DNA from: Corallococcus silvisoli
GTDB taxonomy: Bacteria > Myxococcota > Myxococcia > Myxococcales > Myxococcaceae
DNA length: 64,000 bases
Assembly (NCBI RefSeq): GCF_009909145.1
Contig: NZ_JAAAPJ010000003.1
Location: 186,001 to 250,000, forward strand
Reading direction: 5' to 3'
Below the pieces are notes generated by a model, which was given only the letters and a program-made list of their open reading frames with translations, had not been told where the DNA came from and did not search any database. This document shows, one piece after another, positions 33,756 through 41,938 of the stretch. Within the stretch, counting starts at the first letter, position 1. Every line of letters starts with the position of its first letter. The position numbers and the translations under genes were made by a program.

Positions 33756-34060
33756 CTGCAACCCGGACCTCGAGATGACCATCCCGAGCGACGGATACGA
33801 CCTTCGCTTTACGAACCAGATGGTCACGTAGATGGAGACCGTGGCCATGGCGTTGGCGCGCGGTTCAATCAGCTTCGGATCCACCTGGATGGCGACGCGC
33901 GTCTTGGCCTCGTCACGGCGGCGCAGGCAGTCGTGCTCCTTCGCGTAGTTGGCGACGAGGGGTTGAGCGTCGACTGGGTGCTGCGCCCCACGGGGCATGG
34001 GATTTAAAAGCCTGGACGAGGAGCGGAGCACGCGCGGAGTGGAGGCACGCGCTCGAGCCT
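33756..34060. other. Degraded non-coding stretch
   Basis: No intact gene is visible. A minus-strand frame at about 33800-33965 contains VANYAKEHDCLRRRDEAKT and RVAIQVDPKLIEPRANAMAT, which look like real protein sequence but have no start, no stop in place and no family that was recognised. R2 of the dispersed repeat is at 33992-34028. It is probably gene debris together with the adjacent ABC remnants. Confidence 0.5.
33992..34028 (+). repeat. Dispersed repeat R2 (core only)
   Basis: GGGCATGGGATTTAAAAG then CCTGGACGAGGAG matches the cores of R1 and R3 in the same orientation; similarity fades on both sides. It lies in a non-coding gap. Confidence 0.7.
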
Positions 34061-34648
34061 TCAGCGGAACCGGTATCCGAGGTGAACGGTCGGGAAGACG
34101 GTCCATGTGTTGCGTGTGTAGATCCCATCCCCCAGGGTGACGTCACGAGCTGCGAGATCGCAGCTCAGACCCACCCATGGCGTGACATAGAATCCTGCGA
34201 CCACATCGAATCGCCAGCCGGCATTCACCCCCACGGTGAGCTGATTGGGGCGAGCGGCCAACTCCGTGCCATCCCGCCGGACGAGGAGACGGCTGGCGCC
34301 CATGTCCACCCCCATGAATCCGCCGTGCTGCTCTCCCCAGAGGAAGTATTGCAGCTTGACGCCATAGCCGTCGAAGGAGGTCTTGAAGCCCTCGTTGCCG
34401 TCGAGCCAGTGCGGGATGTCCAGGGCGAATGCTCCCAGGTCGAGCCGCAGACGCCTCCAGGTGATGCCGGCATGGACGGAGTAGCCCCCGAGCGCGTACG
34501 CGATGGGGTCGACCTCCACGTCCACGCGGACGGGCGACGCCGAGGGAGCGAGCGCGACCTCTTCGCGGGATGCGGCGAGGACTGGGGTGCTCACGGCGAG
34601 AACGAGGCAGAGCAAAGGTGTCGCAGGCAGGGTCCAAGCTGGACGCAT
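34061..34648 (-). CDS. Outer-membrane beta-barrel-like protein
   Basis: The 195-residue protein has a signal peptide (LPATPLLCLVLAVSTPVLA) and then amphipathic strands (VDVEVDPIAYALGGYSVHAG, LTVGVNAGWRFDVVAGFYV, ending TVFPTVHLGYRFR with the terminal aromatic-x-aromatic pattern of barrels). ATG 34648 has GGAGA 6 nt upstream; an ATG five codons earlier is possible. It is divergent from the AraC-type regulator, which may control it. Ligand unknown. Confidence 0.75.
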   Translation of the reverse strand: MRPAWTLPATPLLCLVLAVSTPVLAASREEVALAPSASPVRVDVEVDPIAYALGGYSVHAGITWRRLRLDLGAFALDIPHWLDGNEGFKTSFDGYGVKLQYFLWGEQHGGFMGVDMGASRLLVRRDGTELAARPNQLTVGVNAGWRFDVVAGFYVTPWVGLSCDLAARDVTLGDGIYTRNTWTVFPTVHLGYRFR

Positions 34649-34796
34649 GAGGTCTCCGTTCATCGCGGAGACTGCCGCATCCTCGGCCAAGGCCTGGTGA
34701 CCGCGGACGACAGAACGATTGACCGCGGGCGCCACGCAGGCCTTCGCGAGACTGGGGTCTGTTGCACCCCTGCGCCCCGGGGGCGATAATCGCTCG

Positions 34797-35843
34797 GTGG
34801 TTGCGATCCGCGTATCCGCCCGCATCGGGGCGTTGATTGTTCACGCTGCGAGCGCGGCAGGCGTGGCACCTCAGGCGCTCCAGGCCGCGACGGGCTTCGA
34901 CCCCAAGTCGGCTGAGGACCCGGATGCGCGGATCCCCCTCGAGGTCGAGAACGCGCTCTGGTCGGAAGCGGAGCGCCTGAGCGGGGATGCCCAGTTCGGA
35001 CTCCATGCGGCGGAGGGCCTGCGCCCTGGGACGTTCGACGTCCTGGATTACGCCATTCGAAGCGCGCCCACGGTCCGCGCGTCTCTCGAACGCCTCGCTC
35101 GCTACAACCGCATCGTTCACGATGCCGCCGCCTTCACGCTCTCCAACAAGGGCGACGTGATGCGCGTCGAGCACGCGTTCCAGGTCGCCGGGATGGCGCC
35201 GTGTCGTCACGCGAGCGAGTTCACCCTTGCGTCAATCATCGCGGTGGGCCGGCAGCTCGCCGGAGTCTCCGTTCGCGCACGCAAGGTCGAGTTCATCCAT
35301 CTCGAGCCCACGTCGACCTTGGAGCATGAGCGCTTGTTTGGCGTGCGGCCCAGCTTCTCGGCACGGGTGAATGCGCTGGAGCTCGACCACGGGGTGCTCG
35401 AGCACCCCGTTCTGGCGGCGGACCCATCGCTGTCCCAGGTGATGGAGCGCTTCGCCGAGCTCCTCCTGGCCTCCCGGCCCGTGGGGCCCGAGAGCACCCT
35501 CTCACAGGTGCGCCGATTGCTGGCGGCGGCCCTGCCAGAAGGAGCGACGACCCTCGCGGACATCTCGGCGCGACTGCGCATGAGCGAGCGGAGCTTGCAG
35601 CGCCGACTCGCTCAAGAGGGAACGAGCTTCGACGGATTGCTGGATGACCTCCGCCGCGAGCTCGCCTCCCGCCATCTCGCCGATCCAAGGATTGCCATCG
35701 CGGAGGTCGCCTATCTGCTTGGCTACTCCGAGCCGAGCGCCTTCCATCGCGCGTTCCGACGGTGGACGGGGATGACTCCGAGCGAGGCACGGGGACAGAG
35801 CGACGCGCTCCGCGCCCGGCGCGGAAGCCCTGTGCCGCGTTGA
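34797..35843 (+). CDS. AraC-family regulator with Arabinose_bd domain (OruR/ArgR-like)
   Basis: The 348-residue protein has an N-terminal regulatory domain of about 200 residues (VHAASAAGVAPQALQAATGF, FGLHAAEGLRPGTFDVLDYA, APTVRASLERLARYNRIVHD) and a C-terminal AraC double helix-turn-helix (LADISARLRMSERSLQRRLA, IAEVAYLLGYSEPSAFHRAF, RRWTGMTPSEARGQ). This layout matches regulators of the Arabinose_bd class. The GTG start at 34797 is preferred; upstream only a TTG exists. The likely target is the divergent outer-membrane protein gene. Confidence 0.88.
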   Translation: MVAIRVSARIGALIVHAASAAGVAPQALQAATGFDPKSAEDPDARIPLEVENALWSEAERLSGDAQFGLHAAEGLRPGTFDVLDYAIRSAPTVRASLERLARYNRIVHDAAAFTLSNKGDVMRVEHAFQVAGMAPCRHASEFTLASIIAVGRQLAGVSVRARKVEFIHLEPTSTLEHERLFGVRPSFSARVNALELDHGVLEHPVLAADPSLSQVMERFAELLLASRPVGPESTLSQVRRLLAAALPEGATTLADISARLRMSERSLQRRLAQEGTSFDGLLDDLRRELASRHLADPRIAIAEVAYLLGYSEPSAFHRAFRRWTGMTPSEARGQSDALRARRGSPVPR

Positions 35844-35950
35844 TGACCTACAGCACGCGGCCCTGTGCCGCGGTTTGAGCGAAGGGAGCCCGATTCGCCA
35901 GCGCGGGAATCAGGCTCAGATGACATGACGACGATGACTGCGGATGCGGT

Positions 35951-36328
35951 CTATCCGGCGCGGCCGTTGATGCAGGCCTCGCTGAGGCCCATGAGGTTAT
36001 CAAACAAACAGTTATCGTACTTCAGCCCCATCGCGTCCAGTTCCTCCGCGGAAGCTGATTTACAGGCTGGAACGGCCTTCATACAGTCCGCAAGGGCATC
36101 AAGCTTCTTCTTGTCGTCGTCCGAGCAGCTATCCATCATGCCCTTCTCACAGCGTTCCATCTGCTCGTCCGTGAATTCGAGCGTGTAGTCGGGATCGTCC
36201 GGCACGGCGCCACAGGCCCTGCTCTGGGTATTCGCTTTATTGAATCCATCCTTGAGATTCTCGCACACGCTGTTGCCGCAAGCAGTAAGCGAGGCCATTG
36301 CGGCAACGCCGATCAGGATCTTCTTCAC
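35951..36328 (-). CDS. Small Cys-containing lipoprotein
   Basis: The 125-residue protein has a lipoprotein signal (ILIGVAAMASLTACG). The mature part has about seven more cysteines (VCENLKDGF, SRACGAVPDD, MERCEKGMMDSC, DCMKAVPACK, DNCLFDN, EACINGRAG), spaced as for disulfides. GAGGAGGAG precedes the ATG. The base composition is clearly less GC-rich than the neighbours, with AT-ending codons such as AAA and TTA-rich stretches, suggesting recent acquisition or low expression. No family was recognised. Confidence 0.75.
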   Translation of the reverse strand: MKKILIGVAAMASLTACGNSVCENLKDGFNKANTQSRACGAVPDDPDYTLEFTDEQMERCEKGMMDSCSDDDKKKLDALADCMKAVPACKSASAEELDAMGLKYDNCLFDNLMGLSEACINGRAG

Positions 36329-36694
36329 GTTGGGTTCTCCTCCTCGGGATGAGGAACTGGTGTTTTTCGGCAGGGTTCATCCCAGTGGGTCATCAGCCTG
36401 CATTCAATGGCTCGGCCACCCCGAACTTCCGTTCCAGGCAAAGGCAGCGTGGAGATTCTTCAGCGCAGCCTTCCCGGACGTCCAATCACGAAATCATCAT
36501 GAATTTTCGCCGCGGAGGCACATCCGCGCAGCCCTCGAGGCATCCCCCTGCGTCAGGGACGTTGTCGCCTCGGCTGGATGCCCATCTGATGACGCCTTGG
36601 GGGCGAGTGCAGGCAGGACGGGCACTGGCCATGGGATGCGAGAGCCTGGACGAGGGGGAGTGAGGCCCGAACGGCAGGAAGCACAGGAAAAGGC
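36329..36694. other. 366-bp intergenic region with repeat R3
   Basis: This gap holds the promoter side of the small lipoprotein gene and, at 36612-36676, a copy of the dispersed repeat. Open frames across it have no recognisable protein features. Nothing else was seen. Confidence 0.55.
36612..36676 (+). repeat. Dispersed repeat R3 (65 bp)
   Basis: GGCAGGACGGGCACTGGCC then ATGGGATGCGAGAGCCTGG and so on; aligns to R1 with eight mismatches and one gap, same orientation. It sits 18 bp beyond the 3' end of the large zinc-ribbon gene. Confidence 0.8.
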
Positions 36695-39022
36695 CTAGAG
36701 GTTCTTGTTGAAGGGAACCATCGACCGCAGTTGCAGCGGCGTGAGCAGATCGCTGTGACCTGTGCGGGCAAGCTCGGCGATGTTGAGCAATATTTGATGA
36801 ATCACCCCACACAGGCTGTCGCAGTTCAACACAAAGGCCTGCCTCTTCGTCTTCTTCACCTTCTTCTTGGCGTCCAGCTTGTCCAACTTCCCTTTGTACG
36901 GCCGGAAGTACTCCTGCACCTGATTCAGCGTGACGCGGTTGCCCTGCGCCGCGGACGTGCAGAGCCCCTGCAGGACGTGGAACTTCTGCTTGATCTGTTT
37001 TTCGAAGTCGAAGCCCGCATCCTCGAGGTTGATCTGCGCGATCCGCAGCAGGCAGTAGATGAGCCGCTTGACCGACATCTCGCGACCATAATCCACGTAC
37101 GGGAGCGCCCTGGGCCTCGCCCATTGACTGGTGGCGTCGCGCACCCGGGGCTCCTGGTCGACCGTCTGGTCGAAGATCGTCACGACTGTCGGCTCTTCAA
37201 GGCTCAGGACGCAGGGCACCCGGATCTCCGTACGGAAGAACGCCTTGACGATCTCATGCAGAAGGGTGGCCACGGATTTCTTCTCTGGACTGTCGATCGT
37301 GGCAGGTAGGACGGACAGGTTTTCGATGATCAGGTCGAGTAGATTTTGCTGACCTCGATATCGGCGCAGCTCCCGGATGAGTGAGAGCGCGAGCGCGGCG
37401 CGACAGCCCCACTGCCCGTAGAAGACCTCGAAGAGGAAGCAGTTGTAGATCTTCAGCCCCTCTCCGTAATCCTGAAGCCACTCACTGCAATGCTTATCCC
37501 TGAACAAGATCTTCCGGACCGGGTGCTTGAATACGACACTCTTGTGGGTGTTCTCGTTGTCGAAGGGGATCCCCTGATCATGGAGGGAGATGCACAGCTC
37601 TGGCCCGATCTCGTCAAGGCCCATGCACAGGACCGTGTCGCCGTACCGGGATCCACCGGTCATGGCGTTGTACGTGAACTCCAGCCGGCCGAAGACGTAC
37701 TCGATGTGGCCGAACTTGGCGTCCATTGTCTTGCTGGTGTACTTCGGATTCTGGTGCCCGACCGTTGGCGACATCAACGCGTGGCTGTCCTTGATCGCCT
37801 CTGTCTCCGTGCCATGCTTGAAGTACATGGGCAGCTTGATGAGGTGCTCGTAGAGCATCCACTCCGCGCACGTCAGGGAGATCTGCCGCTTGTCCTCCTC
37901 CTGCGACAGCCGGGTATAGGTCTTCTTGACTTCGAGGGGATCGATCTGCCACTTCGAATAACCCGACGCCTGATAGATCTTCCCGCTGTACAATAGCTGA
38001 TAGAACTCGGTCTTGCTGACACACGGCCCCTTGGGCTTGAGCTTTGTATTCAGCTCATCGATGACGAAGCAGAGATTGCACTCGCTCAGCTCGATGATCG
38101 ACGCCGGGCGAAGGCCGCACGTCCCCGGCAGGACCTTCTGCTGCTTCAGCAGCTTCATGGCTGCGACGTATTGCGATTGATGCTTCTCGAGGTACTCCTG
38201 GTAGATCGCCTCGCCCATCGTCATCGTCCACACCTGCCGCTGCTGGATCCGCCACTCGTCCATCAGACTGCTCGTGGGCACCATCGGCGACGACATCGGT
38301 GAGGGCTGCTCCCCTCGCTCATGGAGGTGGAGCAGGTACTTCAGCATGTTCAGACGATTCAAGAAGACCCGCCGGAACAGCAGGTCGAAGTCATTGGGCT
38401 TGACGAGCATGCCCTTCTGCGTCTTCGCGAGGATGACGACCTTGCGAAGCGCGACATGGAACAGCGCCATCTCATTCCGCTGGTTGCTGAAGGGGATGGG
38501 CCGCGCGAGCAGTCGCAGCAGAGAGTCGACCACCTTGGCCGCGGAGAAGGTGTTCGACTCGAGGTCCTTCTTCGTCAGCTCGAACGGCTGCAGCTCGAAG
38601 TCCTTCCAGAAGTTGAAGGTATTGATCCAGCGATCGATCAACGTCAGGACCAGTTCGAGTGCGAGCGTGTTTTCTCCCGGCTGGACGTCTCCGGGCTTCG
38701 GCTGACGGAGCTTGTGGCCACAGTCGGGACACCCCCCGCCCCCGGGCGGAATGGGGCCATGACAGTTGGGGCAGAGCTTCAGCTTCTGCGACTGCCGGAG
38801 CAGGTTCGGCTGCGCGCCGCCCTGGTGCAGGAGTTGGAGCGGCGGCTCGGGCTGCTTCTGCCTTGGGAGCAAGGGCTGCAGTTGGAGCGGCTTCTTCTCT
38901 ATCGGCGCATCGACTTCGCCGAGCCTGTCCATCACCCCATTGCACGTAGGGCACCGCTGCCGGCCAATGTAGAACTCCTTGTCCACCGTCTTATTGCACT
39001 TGGGACAACGGAACCGGGTCAT
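36695..39022 (-). CDS. Large protein with N-terminal zinc ribbons, unknown function
   Basis: The product from ATG 39022 has 775 residues. It starts with two zinc ribbons: FRCPKCNKTVD then QRCPTCNGVM (about residues 4-32), and KLCPNCHGPIP then GCPDCGHKLR (about 82-108), joined by a Gln/Pro-rich linker. The remaining about 660 residues form a well-structured, Cys/Tyr/Phe-containing body (FGHIEYVFGRLEFTYNAMTG, GSRYGDTVLCMGLDEIGPEL, CISLHDQGIPFDNENTHKSV) ending in a Lys-rich helical part. No membrane helix or signal peptide is present, so it is cytoplasmic. The GC content is visibly lower than in the neighbours, which suggests horizontal transfer. I do not recognise the family; a nucleic-acid-linked enzyme or toxin is conceivable. 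Confidence 0.75.
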   Translation of the reverse strand: MTRFRCPKCNKTVDKEFYIGRQRCPTCNGVMDRLGEVDAPIEKKPLQLQPLLPRQKQPEPPLQLLHQGGAQPNLLRQSQKLKLCPNCHGPIPPGGGGCPDCGHKLRQPKPGDVQPGENTLALELVLTLIDRWINTFNFWKDFELQPFELTKKDLESNTFSAAKVVDSLLRLLARPIPFSNQRNEMALFHVALRKVVILAKTQKGMLVKPNDFDLLFRRVFLNRLNMLKYLLHLHERGEQPSPMSSPMVPTSSLMDEWRIQQRQVWTMTMGEAIYQEYLEKHQSQYVAAMKLLKQQKVLPGTCGLRPASIIELSECNLCFVIDELNTKLKPKGPCVSKTEFYQLLYSGKIYQASGYSKWQIDPLEVKKTYTRLSQEEDKRQISLTCAEWMLYEHLIKLPMYFKHGTETEAIKDSHALMSPTVGHQNPKYTSKTMDAKFGHIEYVFGRLEFTYNAMTGGSRYGDTVLCMGLDEIGPELCISLHDQGIPFDNENTHKSVVFKHPVRKILFRDKHCSEWLQDYGEGLKIYNCFLFEVFYGQWGCRAALALSLIRELRRYRGQQNLLDLIIENLSVLPATIDSPEKKSVATLLHEIVKAFFRTEIRVPCVLSLEEPTVVTIFDQTVDQEPRVRDATSQWARPRALPYVDYGREMSVKRLIYCLLRIAQINLEDAGFDFEKQIKQKFHVLQGLCTSAAQGNRVTLNQVQEYFRPYKGKLDKLDAKKKVKKTKRQAFVLNCDSLCGVIHQILLNIAELARTGHSDLLTPLQLRSMVPFNKNL

Positions 39023-39200
39023 CCTCACCTCACGTCCCCGAGTATCGGGAGACAAGCCGCGTGCGTCGTCTCCAACCCGGTGGGAATGCACCAAAGCCTG
39101 TGTCAGCCACTCAACAGGGTCACACCCTACTCGCTTCGCCTGTCTTTGCCCATCTCACACCCTTCCGCCGCGCGAATGGGCGCGTCTCGAGGAGCAAAAA

Positions 39201-39416
39201 ATGAAGAAATGGCTCGTGGGAATCTCTCTCGTATTGGGCGTGGGCATGGGTGCCGTGGCGGGAGCCACGACGTCCTCCGGCGACCTCGCCGCCCCGATGA
39301 CGTGCGGGGAGACCTGTTCCTACAACCATGGCTACTGCGTGGGTGGGTGTCATGGGGACGACCTCTGCCTGCTGAACTGCGACAAAGCCTATCTCCGCTG
39401 TCAGCAGCGCTGCTGA
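39201..39416 (+). CDS. Tiny secreted peptide with eight cysteines
   Basis: The 71-residue product has a signal peptide (MKKWLVGISLVLGVGMGAVA) and a mature part of about 48 residues with eight cysteines (TCGETCSYNHGYCVGGCHGD, then LCLLNCDKAYLRCQQRC), enough for four disulfides. GAGGAG lies 7 nt before the ATG. Small, dense-Cys exported peptides may be structural or toxic; no homologue was recognised. It stands alone between the zinc-ribbon gene (divergent) and the repeat lipoprotein (same strand). Confidence 0.7.
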   Translation: MKKWLVGISLVLGVGMGAVAGATTSSGDLAAPMTCGETCSYNHGYCVGGCHGDDLCLLNCDKAYLRCQQRC

Positions 39417-39538
39417 GCGCGGCCCCACCGGGGCCTGGGGGGCCTCTGTCCCGGAGTGGACCCCTGCCCTCCGGGCCCCATTGGCGAACTCGAACGCGCG
39501 CCCCACCGTCCCAAGCTTCGGGCCGGAGAGGAGCGGAC

Positions 39539-41146
39539 ATGCGAGTACGGAGTGGATGTGCCCTGGTGTGGCTGGGATTGGCCGGGTGTGGGGCTCTCCC
39601 AGACGAAGGCGTTGAAACCCGCGAGGTCACCGCGCAGGCCTGCCCCGCCGGGGTGGCCTCGCGCGTCAAGGTCGTGGTTCCTCCGGGGTCTGGCGCCTCT
39701 GTCAACGGCCCCTACCCGGAATCGCTGGTCGACGTGCAGGGGGCGCTCTACTTCGCCACCAACCTCTTCGACGGCAGCGCGGTCTTGTGGCGCAGCAATG
39801 GCACGGAGGCTGGCACCGTCCAGGTGAAGTCGTTTCCACCCGCCTCCGTGGGCGTCCCCCGGATGACCAGTCTGGTTCCCGTGGGGAAAAAGGTCTTCTT
39901 CCAGTTCGATGATCCGGGCACCGGACAGGAGCTGTGGATCAGCGACGGCACCGGCGCCGGGACACACCTCGTCAAGGACGTGACGCCCGGCCCCCAAGGG
40001 ACCCGGTTCGCGTTCACCGCCGCGCAGAACGGGCGGCTGACCTTCATCCGGGAGTGGGCCTTCGCGCCCGGCAATCCGCAGGTGGAGGTGTGGCGTTCCG
40101 ACGGGACCGCGGCTGGCACGGTGCAGGTGGTGAACTTCGGCACCCTTGGGAAGCTCGTCTCCCCATCGATGCTGGGCAGCACCCTGCTCTTCTTCCTGGA
40201 GACTCCCGGCACTGGCACCTCGCTGTGGCGCACGGACGGGACCGCGGCAGGCACCCTGCATCTGGGGAACTTCGGTCCCCTCGCGACGCCCCCCTACACG
40301 TCATTCGAGGTGGGCAATGCCCGGCTCTTCTTCGTCAACACGCCCGGCCAGGGCACCCACCTGTGGCGCACGGATGGCACCCCGGCCGGCACCTCCTGGG
40401 TGAAGAAGCTGGATGCGGACGCGGTCCTCATCCCGCAGACGGGCTTCGCCGGGAACCTGGGCCTGTTCCTGTTGAGCGACGGCCCCAACACCGAGGTCTG
40501 GAAGACGGATGGCACGCCGGGAGGCACCGTCCGCCTGGAGACGTTCGGCAAATTCGTCCAGCTGCTCGGTGCGCTGAACACGTCTGTCTATCTGTATTCG
40601 GTGGACTCCAACACGAAGCGGCTGCGCATCGAGAGTGTCTCCCTGGCTGGAGGAGGCAAGGCCTCCGTCACGACCCTCCCCAATCCCTATGCGGACCAGG
40701 AGGGCGCGTACCCCAGCGTGCAGCGGACCGCGACCTCGGGCGGGAAGCTCTACTTCTCCGTGGCCATTGGCACCTCGGGCCCGGCGCCTCGGGAGGTGTC
40801 GCTGTGGGCGTCGAATGGAACGGGGGCGGGGACCGTCCAGCTCTCCCACACGCTGAGCACGAGCGACGAGTACGCCTCCCCGCTGTTCCCCACGGGCACG
40901 GGCCCCGTCCTCTTCGTCGCCTCGAAGAGCGGCTCGGGCATCGAGCCCTGGTTCACCCAGGGGAGCGCGGCGACCACCGGACAGCTCGCGGAGATCCGCC
41001 CCGGAGCGGGCTCCTCCAACCCCGATGGTTTCACCCGCATCGGCAACCGCATCTACTTCCGCGCCGCCGACGACACGAACTCCTTCCAGCTGTGGTCCAT
41101 GCCCGCCAGCTTCTCCTGTCCGGCGGGCCTGGCCGAAGCGAAGTAG
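39539..41146 (+). CDS. ELW-x-x-DGT repeat lipoprotein
   Basis: The 535-residue protein has a lipoprotein signal (ALVWLGLAGCG) and at least seven copies of the ELW-x-x-DGT-x-AGT unit (VLWRSNGTEAGTVQV, ELWISDGTGAGTHLV, EVWRSDGTAAGTVQV, SLWRTDGTAAGTLHL, HLWRTDGTPAGTSWV, EVWKTDGTPGGTVRL, SLWASNGTGAGTVQL), about 50-65 residues apart, predicted to build a beta-propeller. Such proteins are common on myxobacterial surfaces and are thought to be structural or binding proteins. The start at 39539 is set by the signal peptide. Confidence 0.87.
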   Translation: MRVRSGCALVWLGLAGCGALPDEGVETREVTAQACPAGVASRVKVVVPPGSGASVNGPYPESLVDVQGALYFATNLFDGSAVLWRSNGTEAGTVQVKSFPPASVGVPRMTSLVPVGKKVFFQFDDPGTGQELWISDGTGAGTHLVKDVTPGPQGTRFAFTAAQNGRLTFIREWAFAPGNPQVEVWRSDGTAAGTVQVVNFGTLGKLVSPSMLGSTLLFFLETPGTGTSLWRTDGTAAGTLHLGNFGPLATPPYTSFEVGNARLFFVNTPGQGTHLWRTDGTPAGTSWVKKLDADAVLIPQTGFAGNLGLFLLSDGPNTEVWKTDGTPGGTVRLETFGKFVQLLGALNTSVYLYSVDSNTKRLRIESVSLAGGGKASVTTLPNPYADQEGAYPSVQRTATSGGKLYFSVAIGTSGPAPREVSLWASNGTGAGTVQLSHTLSTSDEYASPLFPTGTGPVLFVASKSGSGIEPWFTQGSAATTGQLAEIRPGAGSSNPDGFTRIGNRIYFRAADDTNSFQLWSMPASFSCPAGLAEAK

Positions 41147-41220
41147 TCCGCCGCATGCCCGCGCCCCGGGAGGAGCCCCCAGGGCGCGGGCGTGGCGCCC
41201 CCCGCGCTTCTACGGCGCCC

Positions 41221-41835
41221 TCATCCCGAGACCGCCCTCCGCACCGCCGGACGTTGCGTGTGGCGCCTGACGTACTCCATCAGCCTCGGCTGCCCATCGA
41301 GCAGCCCCAGCGTATGCGCCAGGTGGAGGATGGACGCCATCACCACATCGGCGGCCGTGAAGGCGCCTCCCACGAGGAATTCACGGTCGCCGAGGCCCGC
41401 GTTGATGACGTCGAGCACGGCCGCGAGGCGGGCCCTGTGTTTCGAGAGTTCTTCATCCGGGCGCGCGCCGGAGTTCTTCTGCTCGGTCAACGGCGCGCGT
41501 CTGAAGAACTCCATCACCACCGGATCGAGGCTCACCTCGGCGAAGACCATCCATTGGTAATAGGGGCCGCGCTCCGAGGCCCCCACCGGCGGCGCCAGGC
41601 GCTTCTCCGGGAACCGGTCGGCCAGATGGAGACAAATGGCCAGGGACTCGAGCAGCGTGACGTCCCCGTCCACCAAGGCAGGGACTTCGCCCAGGGGATG
41701 CACCGCCAGGTACGCGGGGGCGCGGTTCTCCTGTTGGGTGAGATCGAGCTTGATCAGCTCGTAGGGCACTCCGAGTTCCTCCAGCAGCCATCGGGCACGG
41801 ACCGCTCGGGTTCGGGGGGCAGCGTAGAGCTTCAT
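41221..41835 (-). CDS. Glutathione S-transferase family protein
   Basis: The 204-residue protein has an N-terminal thioredoxin-like domain (MKLYAAPRTRAVRARWLLEE, then VHPLGEVPALVDGDVTLLES with the cis-Pro and the Glu-Ser that bind glutathione) and an all-helical C-terminal domain (FLVGGAFTAADVVMASILHL). The start is the ATG at 41835. It is divergent from a LysR gene 103 bp away, whose product probably regulates it. A role in conjugation or detoxification of an electrophile is likely. Confidence 0.9.
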   Translation of the reverse strand: MKLYAAPRTRAVRARWLLEELGVPYELIKLDLTQQENRAPAYLAVHPLGEVPALVDGDVTLLESLAICLHLADRFPEKRLAPPVGASERGPYYQWMVFAEVSLDPVVMEFFRRAPLTEQKNSGARPDEELSKHRARLAAVLDVINAGLGDREFLVGGAFTAADVVMASILHLAHTLGLLDGQPRLMEYVRRHTQRPAVRRAVSG

Positions 41836-41890
41836 GTGTGCGCTCCTGCGGGTCGCGAGAGGCGGCAACATGCGGCGCCCCAGGCGCCCG

Positions 41891-41920
41891 GACAATCTGG
41901 CCCCAGGCGAACTCATTGTC
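41891..41920. promoter_or_regulatory. Candidate LysR operator between GST and LysR genes
   Basis: GACAAT (41891-41896) and ATTGTC (41915-41920) are perfect inverted copies 18 bp apart in the 103-bp divergent gap. Spacing is wider than a single T-N11-A LysR box, so this is a tentative site. Confidence 0.35.
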
Positions 41921-41938
41921 AGGCTAGGCTTGACGGTC

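Noticed and set aside
34148..34170. GAGCTGCGA-GA-TCGCAGCTC inverted repeat, considered as an operator or terminator
   Set aside because: It lies inside the outer-membrane protein coding sequence, far from its start, and codes normal residues there.
39780..40860. Repeated GGCAC-x-GGCAC-like DNA words
   Set aside because: They reflect the repeated ELW-x-x-DGT protein motif, not a DNA element.
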